A DNA stretch of 64,000 nucleotides from Fen-183 sp036504335. Its GTDB lineage: Bacteria > Acidobacteriota > Thermoanaerobaculia > UBA5066. Position 1 is the first letter of the stretch. Each line of letters begins with the position of its first letter. Positions 8,401-16,258 of the stretch are shown here, in pieces. The notes beneath the pieces were generated by a model. The model worked only from the letters and a program-made list of their open reading frames with translations. It did not search any database and had not been told where the DNA came from. The position numbers and the translations under genes are program-made. The DNA lies in the NCBI GenBank assembly GCA_036504335.1, contig DASXVJ010000007.1:1-64000 (forward strand), in the 5' to 3' direction.

Positions 8401-10950
8401 TTCACGAGCAGCGAAGTATCCGCCCGAAGACAGCGGGTTGGGAAGGCGTCGCATCTGGCGCCGGAGCCGCCCCAGCCCGTCGAACTGGTACGCCTCGAAG
8501 AAGCCGGATCCGATCCCTGGTGCTCCATCGTCCGGACTGCACGCCGAGCCGCCCTGCTTCGCGTAGACAGTTGACATTTCACCGGTCGTGCTCCAGTCGG
8601 AGTAGCAGTACGTCCTCGCCAGCTCGCCGGCGGGCGGCGCCTGCGAGATGAGCCGGGAGAGCGAGTCGAACTGGTAGCTCGTCGACAGCCCGCTCGGATC
8701 CCGTGAGGCGGTTACGCGGCCGGTGCTCGAATCGCGATCCACGTCGAATGACTTCCATGCGATGCCGGCCGGCGCCGTTCGCGTGACCGCTTTCGTGAGA
8801 CCCGACTGGAATGTTCGTGTATTCGTGAATGTCGTGGAGTCGAAGGACGCCGCGAGAGATCCGCTGAGCACGTCGCCGGTCGTCCCGTCCGGCGTGAACG
8901 AGCGAGTCATCGAGCCGTAGGTCCCATCCGAGACAGATGATGAGTTCAGGAATCCGTTCGACGTGTTGAAGTCGAAAGTCGTCGTCACCGAGCAGGGAGC
9001 GTAGGAGCACGGGGCGTCCGCCACCGTCCTCGAGGTGTAGAGCTTCGGGAGCCAGGTCCCATTCAGGATCGAGACTGGCGCCCACGCGCTGGTCGTGGTG
9101 CGGGTGAGGTTCTGCGGGTAGATCAGAAAGCCGCTGTTCGACGACCTCGTCACCATGGAGTATTCCAGGGCTGTGGCGTTATAGGGATGCTGTGAGTCGA
9201 AGGCGTTGAAGTCATCCTGCCAGCAAGCGACGGAGGATGCCGTCGTGCAACCGGAAACGCCCGGGATCGGGTTTTCCCCGTACCAGGTCTCCTGGCGGCT
9301 GGGGACGAGGTCCATGGTCGCCACGTTGTTGATGAGAGTCGACGTTTCCATGACGCCACAGACATTCGCAGCGGGGCCGCGGAAGCACTGAACGTAGCTC
9401 CGGGCCGGCGTGCCGCTTCCGTCGCAGTTTGCATAAACGCGATTCGAGAGCTCCCCACCGCCGCCGCTGACCGCAGCCGAGAACACGTGCTTTTCGGTGA
9501 CCCAGCCGCCATTGCCGTCGGCGCGGGTCACGAGCACTCTCCGAACGACTCGCATGGGGTCGATGGGACGGAACCCCGGCGTCAGCGGCGATCCGATCTC
9601 ATCGCGACTGTAATTCGTGACGACCGAAGGAGCTCCGTCGGCCGAATTGCCAGGAATGCCCGTCGCGGTCCGGCTGATTACGGCCGGCGACTGATCTATG
9701 AACTGCAGGTAGTAGGAGAAGTCGTCGCAGTTGTCGGGGTCGCCGATGCGTTGCACCGGAGCGTTGAGGTACGGGCATGACCCCGCTGTGATCTCGGGAG
9801 ACACGCAACCGGTGTCACAGCGGCTGGGAACCCCTACCGTGTAACCCTGGTAGGCGTACGTTACCGCGCCGCCGGTCGGGTAGGTCACCTTCGTCAGAAG
9901 ACCGGTTCCGGCGTTAGGGCCGCCCAGGGAGTCGTACGCAAACGCGTACGTCTGAGTGCTCTGCGTTATCGACGACAGAAAGGGCAGGTACGTGGATGCC
10001 GGCCCCGACGCGGGGCAGTGAGTCATGTCGCCGCCGAAGTCGAACGACCTGTAGAGGTTGTAGTTCGACTGGAATTGGAAGGACGAGCTCAGCGTTCCCC
10101 CCACGACGGGAAAGTCGATACTCGTGACGACGTCGAGCCCGAGGACCGTTCCCCAATGGTACGTAATCGTCCGGGCTGGGTTCGAGAGCGAAATGGAGGA
10201 GACCTTCCACGCGTTGGCCGGGCACGGCGTCGCAGCGCAGTTGGCCTGGTAATTGACCTGGACCTGCAGATTTCCAAATCGGTCGACGATCCGGCTCAGG
10301 CCATAACGCGCGTTCTGGAACATGTTGCCAGGGAAGCGGTTCTCATCGCTGAAATCGAAGCCATTCACCGCCGCCGGAATCGAATAGAGATGCTCGAAGT
10401 AGAGGACCGTCCCGTCGGCCTGCCGAATCACGTACGTGCCGTCGGGACGACGCGCGTCGATTCTCAGGTTCGCGTTCGAGTCCGGGGACGTCGTGTACTG
10501 CCCAAAATGGAACGAGCCGTCGGGAGCTTTGTAGGAGGCGCCTTCACCGCCGGTCGGCGGCCGCACCCATCCGAGCTCGAGGGTCCAGCCGACCCCGAGG
10601 GTGGAGTAACCCGCCAGCTGTGCCCGCTGCGCGAACAGGTTCGTACCCGGGCACGATGGGTTCTCGAGCCCGCAGTCCGCAAGCCACATGTGCCACAGCT
10701 TCGATGAGTAGTGGGCGGTGAGCCGCCACTTGAGCCCGCTGCTGAGCGGGTATTCGGGGCCGAGTGGAACGGCGAGATGGGCTTCGCCGCTAAAGAGGTT
10801 GACGCTGTCGACGCCATTGAAGTCGTAGACCTGCTGGCTCTTGAAGCCCGGCAGCGTCTCGTCAGGCTGCCTCGTGAAGTCTGCTCGAACAGACGCGGCG
10901 GCCAGAAGCGCCGTGCAGAACAGGGTCGTCGCCCGCGATGTGTTCATCAT
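5446..10950 (-). CDS. Sec-exported Rhs/YD-repeat polymorphic toxin with an embedded N-L-A-P-C-R/D-T-R domain
   Basis: About 1,834 residues. I start it at 10950, where MMNTSRATTLFCTALLAAAS forms a signal peptide with cleavage near VRA-DF, so export is by Sec rather than type VI. Many YD repeats (for example YDSLGLLRSETHPEKG, YQFDSLSRLISQAPPAGEL) run from about residue 600 to 1350 and should build the hollow Rhs shell. A foreign domain is inserted at about residues 1353-1480 (FYNLAPCRILDTR ... VDVFGYFAPG). The Rhs core follows (HLGSPRLMTEG ... RFKGADQLGG ... NRYAYAKNNPLRFIDPNGKN). Then comes a variable tip of about 150 residues ending with RVDVENPNPEQRPGQVHVQ, resembling the polymorphic toxin tip I associate with type 24. 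The stop overlaps the immunity gene. Codon use is less GC-biased than in the core genes. Confidence 0.9.
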   Translation of the reverse strand: MMNTSRATTLFCTALLAAASVRADFTRQPDETLPGFKSQQVYDFNGVDSVNLFSGEAHLAVPLGPEYPLSSGLKWRLTAHYSSKLWHMWLADCGLENPSCPGTNLFAQRAQLAGYSTLGVGWTLELGWVRPPTGGEGASYKAPDGSFHFGQYTTSPDSNANLRIDARRPDGTYVIRQADGTVLYFEHLYSIPAAVNGFDFSDENRFPGNMFQNARYGLSRIVDRFGNLQVQVNYQANCAATPCPANAWKVSSISLSNPARTITYHWGTVLGLDVVTSIDFPVVGGTLSSSFQFQSNYNLYRSFDFGGDMTHCPASGPASTYLPFLSSITQSTQTYAFAYDSLGGPNAGTGLLTKVTYPTGGAVTYAYQGYTVGVPSRCDTGCVSPEITAGSCPYLNAPVQRIGDPDNCDDFSYYLQFIDQSPAVISRTATGIPGNSADGAPSVVTNYSRDEIGSPLTPGFRPIDPMRVVRRVLVTRADGNGGWVTEKHVFSAAVSGGGGELSNRVYANCDGSGTPARSYVQCFRGPAANVCGVMETSTLINNVATMDLVPSRQETWYGENPIPGVSGCTTASSVACWQDDFNAFDSQHPYNATALEYSMVTRSSNSGFLIYPQNLTRTTTSAWAPVSILNGTWLPKLYTSRTVADAPCSYAPCSVTTTFDFNTSNGFLNSSSVSDGTYGSMTRSFTPDGTTGDVLSGSLAASFDSTTFTNTRTFQSGLTKAVTRTAPAGIAWKSFDVDRDSSTGRVTASRDPSGLSTSYQFDSLSRLISQAPPAGELARTYCYSDWSTTGEMSTVYAKQGGSACSPDDGAPGIGSGFFEAYQFDGLGRLRRQMRRLPNPLSSGGYFAAREFRYNDAGQKYFESEWTPCGVSPSASSVRACFSLSAAKKTTYSNFDFLGRARAIQLADGNVVTKGYDDPSGLIPNSDFTEMTTTTVSGVAATGGVRKNILGHALLVAEPGPAPFGPVSAYHFNVLDKVAAVDVLQAGQQTRTFTYDSLGLLRSETHPEKGTTTYTDAAAYDALGHVKRKTEGGHVYTYSYDAAGRLVATWSDGLLYLNNLYDLDIWGGTGGYLLGKIVQQVAYHPLSDQNTAIARNFAYNGLGGRLSIDDFYAINGSNVVVLHAPALMTWNSLGLLDTLYHARSTGSWPTSTTYVSGFPASISAGTNALISGATYNPSGGLASYTSGNGVTTNIAQDANLLPRPASITTSGASQNFSTGPYSYDGVGNIMSIGADTFQYDGRSRLSNAAYAASGSQFDSFTYDDFGNMTRRDYEGGQWQDLSTAVSSNRLTGSTYDSLGNLTANGPDHHYYDALSRQTQYIGSGTNERYYYNGDGERVSRVVYASSLPQQSTQERFYNLAPCRILDTRSANGTYGGPVLPGQGSRSFPVTGVCGIPSNAKALALNVTSDSATAATGNIRLYPTGLSYLPLGTANAYKAGYTRANATFGSIDGPTPGNFTLFNDAPAGYPVHVIVDVFGYFAPGPSTPPQTGDSWFFTLRDGGNHPSVEYRYDTATGQATLLKDHVWFGNQLVADYTWQGQPNGLVYYTSDHLGSPRLMTEGTAPVTLATYKYRAFGLPLSTTLPGQGPDFAGMERDVASGDLYDHARYVGGRLNRFKGADQLGGHEGDPQSWNRYAYAKNNPLRFIDPNGKNAWDFVAGLGNGLRSNLFPGSQRTSSANSDFSRGQRLGDAVSLVGGFLGILGGSSMQGGGLVLAPASGGSSAAAIPVGAAVAGYSVAVAASAGANLMVGDGNGGGVQVTSKTLYNKDGVRVDVENPNPEQRPGQVHVQVGGEKYIYDPAVQSFRDAPGSVNKLLEDDKFRQAVERGVRVYLGIP
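6319..6362 (-). repeat. rhs segment whose inverted copy lies at 4422-4465
   Basis: Within the rhs gene this segment encodes the V-A-D-Y-T-W-Q-G-Q-P-N-G-L-V stretch just before the HLGSPR core motif. A near-identical copy (41 of 44 bases) occurs in inverted orientation next to the displaced toxin tip, about 1.9 kb away. The pair could pair in cis and support inversion or tip exchange. Confidence 0.85.
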
Positions 10951-10958
10951 CACTGGCA

Positions 10959-11432
10959 CTACTTGAAGTACCCGGTGACGTCGATGACGACGTGCGAGTA
11001 GCAAGTGCCTCCGCCGACGCCGTAAATCAACGAGAGATCAGGCGTCCCGGCTGAGATCGGGACGACTGCGGCGTTCGCGATCGCGGGCTCTCCCGCATTG
11101 AAGTTGATGTTGGAAACCGCCGGGATGCCGCTGCCATACGGATAGAGAACCATAAAACCGCCGCACCAAGGGCCGACGGCGGTGACGTTCAAGGTCACCG
11201 TCTGCGCGTCTGCCGCTACACCACAGACCCCTTTCATCTGGAAGCTGCGAACGGTCGAGGCGGCGAGGATGCCGCCGTAGCCGAACCTCGTGTCCACGGC
11301 GCGGCAGGGTGCCAGGTTGTAGAACTGGAGCGCCTGTGCTTTGGCGCCCCTTGCTCCCACGAGTAGCCCAAGGATGAGAAAGATCTTCATGGTGGCTGCG
11401 TTGAGTCTGACCGTGGCTCGGCGGCTCGACAT
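10959..11432 (-). CDS. secreted stand-alone N-L-A-P-C-R/D-T-R domain protein upstream of rhs
   Basis: A 157-residue protein with a signal peptide (hydrophobic MKIFLILGLLVGARGAKA) and then one copy of the domain that is also embedded in the Rhs protein. It shows FYNLAPCRAVDTRFGYGG, the V-C-G-V-A motif, the L-N-V-T-A-V strand, SNINFNAGEP and a final VVIDVTGYFK. The same domain type is known from many secreted actinobacterial and acidobacterial proteins; its function is not established. The ATG at 11432 has an AGGAG Shine-Dalgarno 7 bases upstream; a second in-frame ATG at 11390 is possible. The stop lies 8 bases before the rhs start, so the two form an operon and the small protein may be a partner of the Rhs surface structure. 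Confidence 0.8.
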   Translation of the reverse strand: MSSRRATVRLNAATMKIFLILGLLVGARGAKAQALQFYNLAPCRAVDTRFGYGGILAASTVRSFQMKGVCGVAADAQTVTLNVTAVGPWCGGFMVLYPYGSGIPAVSNINFNAGEPAIANAAVVPISAGTPDLSLIYGVGGGTCYSHVVIDVTGYFK

Positions 11433-11737
11433 GGTTCGGCTCCTCTCTAGACATCCGCCGAATGAGTAGTGCTGGCCGATCGGTCGGTCAACACCCGATC
11501 GGGTTACGCGACCGTGGGCCCTCCGTCGGCCGTGACTCCCCGATCTGAAATGGAACAGGCGACCCTCGACCCACGCCGCGCGGCCAAGTGCGTGTCAGCA
11601 CCGATGTTGCGCTTCAGCCTCGTGCGCGCCGTCTTTCCTGTCGCTCCCCGTCTTCCATCGGGGTGATGCACCTGAATCAGTCGTCCCTTGGTTGAAAGAG
11701 ACCGGCCCCAGCCGTCTATGGAAGTAGGAGGAGCTGT
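11433..11737. other. intergenic region between the rhs operon and the LuxR gene
   Basis: About 300 bases between divergently transcribed units. No convincing ORF. It holds short GATCGG-rich imperfect dyads near 11476-11512, the candidate + strand promoter at 11692-11720 and the rhs-operon leader with its AGGAG site next to 11440. Confidence 0.5.
11692..11720 (+). promoter_or_regulatory. candidate sigma70-like promoter of the LuxR gene
   Basis: TTGAAA at 11692-11697 and TCTATG at 11715-11720 are separated by 17 bases and lie 17 bases before the start codon. The -35 match is good and the -10 match is weak. Confidence 0.35.
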
Positions 11738-12256
11738 ATGCCCGGACCGAGCCCTCTGTGTTTCCGCGACGCGTTCTCTGTGATGCCGATGCCGGCCCTC
11801 CTCATGGACGACGTTCGCGTGGTGGCGGCTAATCGCGCCGCGGACCGGCTACTCGGATCGCTCGAAGACCCCCTCGGCCCTCTGCACACGATTCATGCGC
11901 TCCTCTCACGCCCGGACGTAGACGAGACCGTGGTCGAGATGGGTTCGTCATACTTCCGAGTGAACTCGACGCTTCTTTCGAGATACTCGGGTATCCGGCT
12001 GTGGCTCCTCTTCTTGGCCGATCGCGCTGACGGGGCTGACCGTTGCGGTTCATGGGGCTTTTCCCTTCCGGAGCGGCGGGTTGCACACTTTCTCGGGCGT
12101 GGCCTTAGAAACCGAGAGATAGCGGTCCAGATGGGCCTCTCGGTTGAGACAGTCAGGAAGCACGTCGCTCACGTTCTCTCGAAATCAGGTGCCGAGACGA
12201 GAGCCGCCTTTGTTGTTTTGCTGCTGCGTCCGGCCCCGGAGCGCTTCCGACCTTGA
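11738..12256 (+). CDS. PAS-like / LuxR-type HTH transcriptional regulator
   Basis: A 172-residue protein. The N-terminal half (about residues 8-90) has the PAS-like ML/LLMDDVRVVAANRAADRLLG pattern, which usually senses a small molecule or redox state. The C-terminal part (about 105-160) is a LuxR/GerE helix-turn-helix with LPERRVAHFLGRGLRNREIA and G-L-S-V-E-T-V-R-K-H-V. A GGAGGAG Shine-Dalgarno sits 5 bases before the ATG. It is divergent from the rhs operon, so control of that operon is possible but unproven. Confidence 0.85.
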   Translation: MPGPSPLCFRDAFSVMPMPALLMDDVRVVAANRAADRLLGSLEDPLGPLHTIHALLSRPDVDETVVEMGSSYFRVNSTLLSRYSGIRLWLLFLADRADGADRCGSWGFSLPERRVAHFLGRGLRNREIAVQMGLSVETVRKHVAHVLSKSGAETRAAFVVLLLRPAPERFRP

Positions 12257-12361
12257 GGAAACAGGCACGATCAGCGCCATCCGGCCCGCTCTGCCAGTCC
12301 CGGTGGTGCAGGAGCGGGCGTGCCAAAGCCCGTAGTACGCTTCTGTAGTGTGGAGGTGTCC

Positions 12362-12574
12362 ATGCCGACCAGCGTGAGGCTCGACGAAAAGACGCGGCGG
12401 CCCGTGGATACGCGGCCCTCCCGCTGCCTCTACGACGCGATCGCTCCTTCGATGGGCGCCGCGACCGGTGGGCCGCCCGACCTCTCCGAGAAGACGGGCG
12501 AGCGGTTTCAGGCGGCGCTGCTGGCTCGCGAGAATGGGACCGCGCCCCGCCCCCGGAGGAAGAGGGCGCGGTAA
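12362..12574 (+). CDS. small ORF with a ribbon-helix-helix-like N-terminus
   Basis: A 70-residue ORF. MPTSVRLDEKTRR at the start looks like the DNA-binding strand of a ribbon-helix-helix antitoxin, but the following residues lack the expected helices and are rich in Pro, Arg and Gly. A GGAGG Shine-Dalgarno lies 5 bases upstream of the ATG, which argues for translation. It could be a decayed antitoxin, a genuine small protein or chance; no toxin gene sits beside it. The rest of 12257-12611 shows no other feature. Confidence 0.35.
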   Translation: MPTSVRLDEKTRRPVDTRPSRCLYDAIAPSMGAATGGPPDLSEKTGERFQAALLARENGTAPRPRRKRAR

Positions 12575-12611
12575 ATCTGGCGGATCGCCTCGGGCGTTTC
12601 CTGCTGGTGCC

Positions 12612-14711
12612 CTAGAGGTTCTGCTCGAACCACTCCACGAGGCGCTGGTTCCGGTAGAGAAGCGCCTCGCCGCGCGGGCCGTGCGCCTGCCGCGGCAGTG
12701 GCACAAAGACGAAGTCCTTGCGCGCCTTCATGAGCTCGTCGGCGAACCTCATCGTGTTCTGCATGTGGACGTTGTCGTCCGACGTCCCGTGGAAGATCAC
12801 GAGCTTCGTCCCGAGGTCCTTCGCGGCGAGGAGCGGCGACGAGGACGTGTACCCTTCCGGGTTGTCCTTCGGCGCCTTCATGTACCGCTCGGTGTAGATC
12901 GAGTCGTAGAGCGTCCAGTCGACGACGGGCGCGCCGGCGGCCGCGCACTTGAACGTCGCGCCCGCGTGCGTCCCGGCGTAGAGCGTCATGTACCCGCCGT
13001 ACGACCAGCCCGTGATCCCGATCCGCGCACCGTCGACGTAGGGCCGCTTCCTGAGCTCGGCGACACCCTCGAGCTGGTCCTTCAGTTCCTGGGCGCCCAT
13101 GTTCCTCAGGAGCGGCGTCTCGAACGCGTGCCCGCGCCCCCATGAGCCGCGGTTGTCCATCGTCCAGACGAGGAAACCCTTCGAGGCGAGGTACGCGTCG
13201 AGGGCGGGTGGGGCGGCGTTCTGGACGAGCTGCGTGTGCGGCCCGCCGTACACGTACACGACGACCGGGTACTTCTTCGCGGGATCGAAGTTCGACGGCT
13301 TCACGAGGCGCGTGTAGAAGAGCGTCCCGTCGGACCCGGTGAACGAGCCGAGCTCCGCGCTCCCGAGGTCGTAGTCGGCGAGCGGGTGCGGCCTGTCGTC
13401 CACGGGGGCGGCGGCGGCGCCGGAGGCGGACCGCACGACGGTCTTCTGAAGGGCCGTCACGCTCGAGAACGTGTCCACGAAGTACGCGCCGCCCGGAGCG
13501 AAGACGGGGGCATGCACGCCAGGTTCGCCGGTGACGCGGACCATGGACGAGCCGTCCAGCTTCGCGACGAAGATCTGCCGCTCGCGCGGATCCGCCGTCG
13601 ACGCCCGGAACCAGACGGTCCCCAGCTTCTCGTCGACGGCCCACGGACCGTCCACCATCCAGTCGCCCTTCGTGATCGCGTTCTTCAGGGACCCGTCGGC
13701 GGCATGCCGGTAAAGGTGGAAGAACCCGCTCCTCTCGGAGAGGAAGACGAACGATCCGTCCCTCAGGAAGTGCGGCGGAGAGATCGCGTTGATCCACGCG
13801 GCGTCGCTCTCCTCGAGGAGCTTCTTCGGCGCGCCGCCCGTACGCGGGAGGAGCCAGACGCCGAGGTGCGTCTGCGGCCGGTCGAGGAGGAGGAAGGAGA
13901 CGCTTTTTCCGTCCTGCGTCCACGCCATCTCGGGAGCGACGTAGACGTCGTCGGGCGACGGCGTGTAGGAGGCCGTCTCGTTCCCGGCGAGGTCCACGAC
14001 GTGGACGGACGGGGCGGAGTTGGGATCGCCGGCCTTCGGGTAGCGCTGCGTCTCGAGCTTCCCGTTCGTCGGCGTGTAGTCGACGATCGGGTACGTCGGG
14101 ACGCGCGTCTGGTCGAGCGCGAGGTACGCGATCGCGGACGAGTCGGGGGACCAGAAGAACGAGCCCTTGCCGCGCCGCCCGGCGAGCTCCTCGCCGTACA
14201 CCCAGTCCAGCGACCCGTTCAGGACCTGATCGGCGCCCGTCTTCGTGAGGCGCGTCTGCCTGCCCGTCGCGGCCTCGGCGACCCAGAGGTCGTGTTTCTT
14301 CACGTACGCGAGGCGCGCCCCATCCGGCGACCACGCCGGCAGCGACTCCTCGTCGGCGTCGTCCGTGAGGCGCTTTGCCCCGGTGCTCTCGCCGCCCGGC
14401 GTCACGAGCCAGAGGTCGTTGTCGAAGGGGACGACGAACACGTCGCCCTTCGGCGAGAACGCGGCGCCGCGGAGGGAGAGCTTCTTTGCCTTGCCGTCGC
14501 GGGTCTTCACGGCGGGCGCGTCGAGGAGCTTCGATTTCTTCCCGCCGCCCGCGTCGGCCTGCCAGAGGGCGGCGGGCGCATCGGGGCCGCCGGACTCCAC
14601 CCACACGACGCGCGTCGCGTCGCGCCACGTGTACGCGACGGGCATGCGCATCTCGGAGACCTTCTCGAGCGTGAGGGCCTGTGCGGCGAGGACGGCGGCG
14701 AGGAGGATCAC
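12612..14711 (-). CDS. S9-family prolyl oligopeptidase / dipeptidyl peptidase IV-like
   Basis: A 699-residue secreted serine peptidase. A short hydrophobic leader is followed by a beta-propeller with repeated W-S-P-D/F-S-P-K blades (for example AWSPDGARLAYV, FFWSPDSSAIAYL). The C-terminal alpha/beta hydrolase domain has GWSYGG (Ser570), the D-D-N-V-H loop (Asp near 645) and R-Q-A-H-G (His near 675) as the catalytic triad. S9 enzymes of this type remove dipeptides from peptide N-termini or cut short peptides, fitting a scavenging role. The GTG start overlaps the upstream M16 stop (GTGA) and has a GGAG site. It is the last gene of a three-peptidase operon. Confidence 0.93.
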   Translation of the reverse strand: MILLAAVLAAQALTLEKVSEMRMPVAYTWRDATRVVWVESGGPDAPAALWQADAGGGKKSKLLDAPAVKTRDGKAKKLSLRGAAFSPKGDVFVVPFDNDLWLVTPGGESTGAKRLTDDADEESLPAWSPDGARLAYVKKHDLWVAEAATGRQTRLTKTGADQVLNGSLDWVYGEELAGRRGKGSFFWSPDSSAIAYLALDQTRVPTYPIVDYTPTNGKLETQRYPKAGDPNSAPSVHVVDLAGNETASYTPSPDDVYVAPEMAWTQDGKSVSFLLLDRPQTHLGVWLLPRTGGAPKKLLEESDAAWINAISPPHFLRDGSFVFLSERSGFFHLYRHAADGSLKNAITKGDWMVDGPWAVDEKLGTVWFRASTADPRERQIFVAKLDGSSMVRVTGEPGVHAPVFAPGGAYFVDTFSSVTALQKTVVRSASGAAAAPVDDRPHPLADYDLGSAELGSFTGSDGTLFYTRLVKPSNFDPAKKYPVVVYVYGGPHTQLVQNAAPPALDAYLASKGFLVWTMDNRGSWGRGHAFETPLLRNMGAQELKDQLEGVAELRKRPYVDGARIGITGWSYGGYMTLYAGTHAGATFKCAAAGAPVVDWTLYDSIYTERYMKAPKDNPEGYTSSSPLLAAKDLGTKLVIFHGTSDDNVHMQNTMRFADELMKARKDFVFVPLPRQAHGPRGEALLYRNQRLVEWFEQNL

Positions 14712-16255
14712 TTCTTTTCTCCAGCCGGAACGGGCTGCATGGTGAGCGGATCGCGCAGCGGCAGCTCGACGAGCTTGCCGCCCGTGAGCTCCCGGAACTG
14801 CACGGGGTGCTTCGGGTCGGGGTTCAGGAGCTCGGACTTCCTGCCGACGACGAGGATCGCGGCCGACTCGGGCTTGAGGAGCCGCTTCGCGACGCGCGCG
14901 ACGTCCGCCTTCGTGACGTTCTCGACCTTCGCCTGATACGCGGCCCAGTACCCGGGATCCGACGCGTGGCGGCCCGTGAACTCTTCGTCCGCGAGGCCGT
15001 CGACGACCTGCACGGGCGTCGCGAAGCGGCGGGGGAGCGTGTCGATGAAGGATCGCTTCGCGGTCTCGAGCTCCTCGTCCGAGACCTCGCCGTCGCGCAG
15101 CTTCTTCATCTCCTCGAGGACGATCTGCGACGCGTAGGCCGACGTCCGCACCTTCGACTGGAACGCGGCGCCGAAGCGCCCCGGGTACCAGACGCCGCCC
15201 GCGAGGACGGACCCCGCCGAGTACGCGAGGCCCTCGTCCGAACGGACGCGGTTCGTGATGCGGCTCGTGAAGCCGCCGCCCCCGAGGATGTCGTTCATGA
15301 CGGCGGCCGGGATGAAGTCCGGGTCCGTCCGCAGGAGGCCGGGGAGCAGGATCGAGACCCGGCCCTGGTTCACGTCCTTGTCGACGAGGAACGTGCCGGA
15401 GGGGAGCGCGTGGGACGGCTTCGGGACGGGCGGAGCCGCCTCGCCCTTGAACGGCCAGTTCGCGAGGAGGGCGTCGAGCTTCGCGGCCATCTCCGCCTTC
15501 TTGAAGTCGCCGGCGGCCGCCACGATCATGTTGCGGGGCGCCATCCACCGGGCGTGGAACGCGGCGAGGTCGGCCTGCGTGAGGGACTCGACGGAGGCCT
15601 TCGTCTCCCATTTGTTCACGTAGAAGTCGGCGCCCGCGAGGAGGACGCCGCGCTCGCGCGCCTCGATGGCGGCGGACGAGTCGTTCCGCTGCTTCATCTC
15701 CGCGACGAGCTGGTCCTTGCGGAGCTTCAGGCGGTCCTCCTGGAACGCGGGCTCCGTGAGGACTTCGCGCAGGATCGCGAGGCCCTCGTCGAGGTCCTTC
15801 GAGAGGAGGTTGAGCGTGACGACGCCGCGGTCGTCGAGATATCCCGTGGGCCGCCCGCTGCCGGGGCGACCGCCGGCCTGCTCGGGGTTGAGCTGCGCCG
15901 CGAGGAACGCGAGGCGCTCCTCGAGGTCCTCGGCCTTCCTCTTCTTCGTGCCGCCGCGCGCGAGGAGCCAGCCCGTCGTCTCCGCGAGGCCTTCCTTGCC
16001 GGACGGGTTCAGGTACGTGCCGCCCTTCAGGAGGATCTGAACGTTCACGAGCGGGAGGTCGTGGTTCTCGGCGAGGTACGCCACGACGCCGGATTTCTTG
16101 AGGACGACGCGGTGATCTTTCGCGGCGGGCGGCGCCCACGCGAGAGGCTTGAAGGCGATCTGCTCGGGCCGCGCGGGGATGGCGTCGGCGGCGGCGAGCG
16201 CGCCGGAGAGGGCGAAGGCGGACGCGAGAGCGGCGGTCTTCAGGAGGTTTCTCAT
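14708..16255 (-). CDS. M16-family peptidase-like protein, catalytically inactive partner
   Basis: A 515-residue protein with a signal peptide (LLKTAALASAFALSGALAAA). It has the M16 fold throughout, including a typical R-x-x-L-V-A-E-M-K and a C-terminal M16 domain. Where active members have H-x-x-E-H it reads GLAETTGWLLARGG, so zinc ligands and the catalytic Glu are missing. M16B enzymes often work as an active/inactive pair, and the active partner is the gene 3 bases upstream. The GG-rich 'NPEQAGGRPGSGRP' loop near residue 130 corresponds to the flexible M16 loop. It probably acts in the periplasm. Confidence 0.9.
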   Translation of the reverse strand: MRNLLKTAALASAFALSGALAAADAIPARPEQIAFKPLAWAPPAAKDHRVVLKKSGVVAYLAENHDLPLVNVQILLKGGTYLNPSGKEGLAETTGWLLARGGTKKRKAEDLEERLAFLAAQLNPEQAGGRPGSGRPTGYLDDRGVVTLNLLSKDLDEGLAILREVLTEPAFQEDRLKLRKDQLVAEMKQRNDSSAAIEARERGVLLAGADFYVNKWETKASVESLTQADLAAFHARWMAPRNMIVAAAGDFKKAEMAAKLDALLANWPFKGEAAPPVPKPSHALPSGTFLVDKDVNQGRVSILLPGLLRTDPDFIPAAVMNDILGGGGFTSRITNRVRSDEGLAYSAGSVLAGGVWYPGRFGAAFQSKVRTSAYASQIVLEEMKKLRDGEVSDEELETAKRSFIDTLPRRFATPVQVVDGLADEEFTGRHASDPGYWAAYQAKVENVTKADVARVAKRLLKPESAAILVVGRKSELLNPDPKHPVQFRELTGGKLVELPLRDPLTMQPVPAGEKK

Positions 16256-16258
16256 GGC

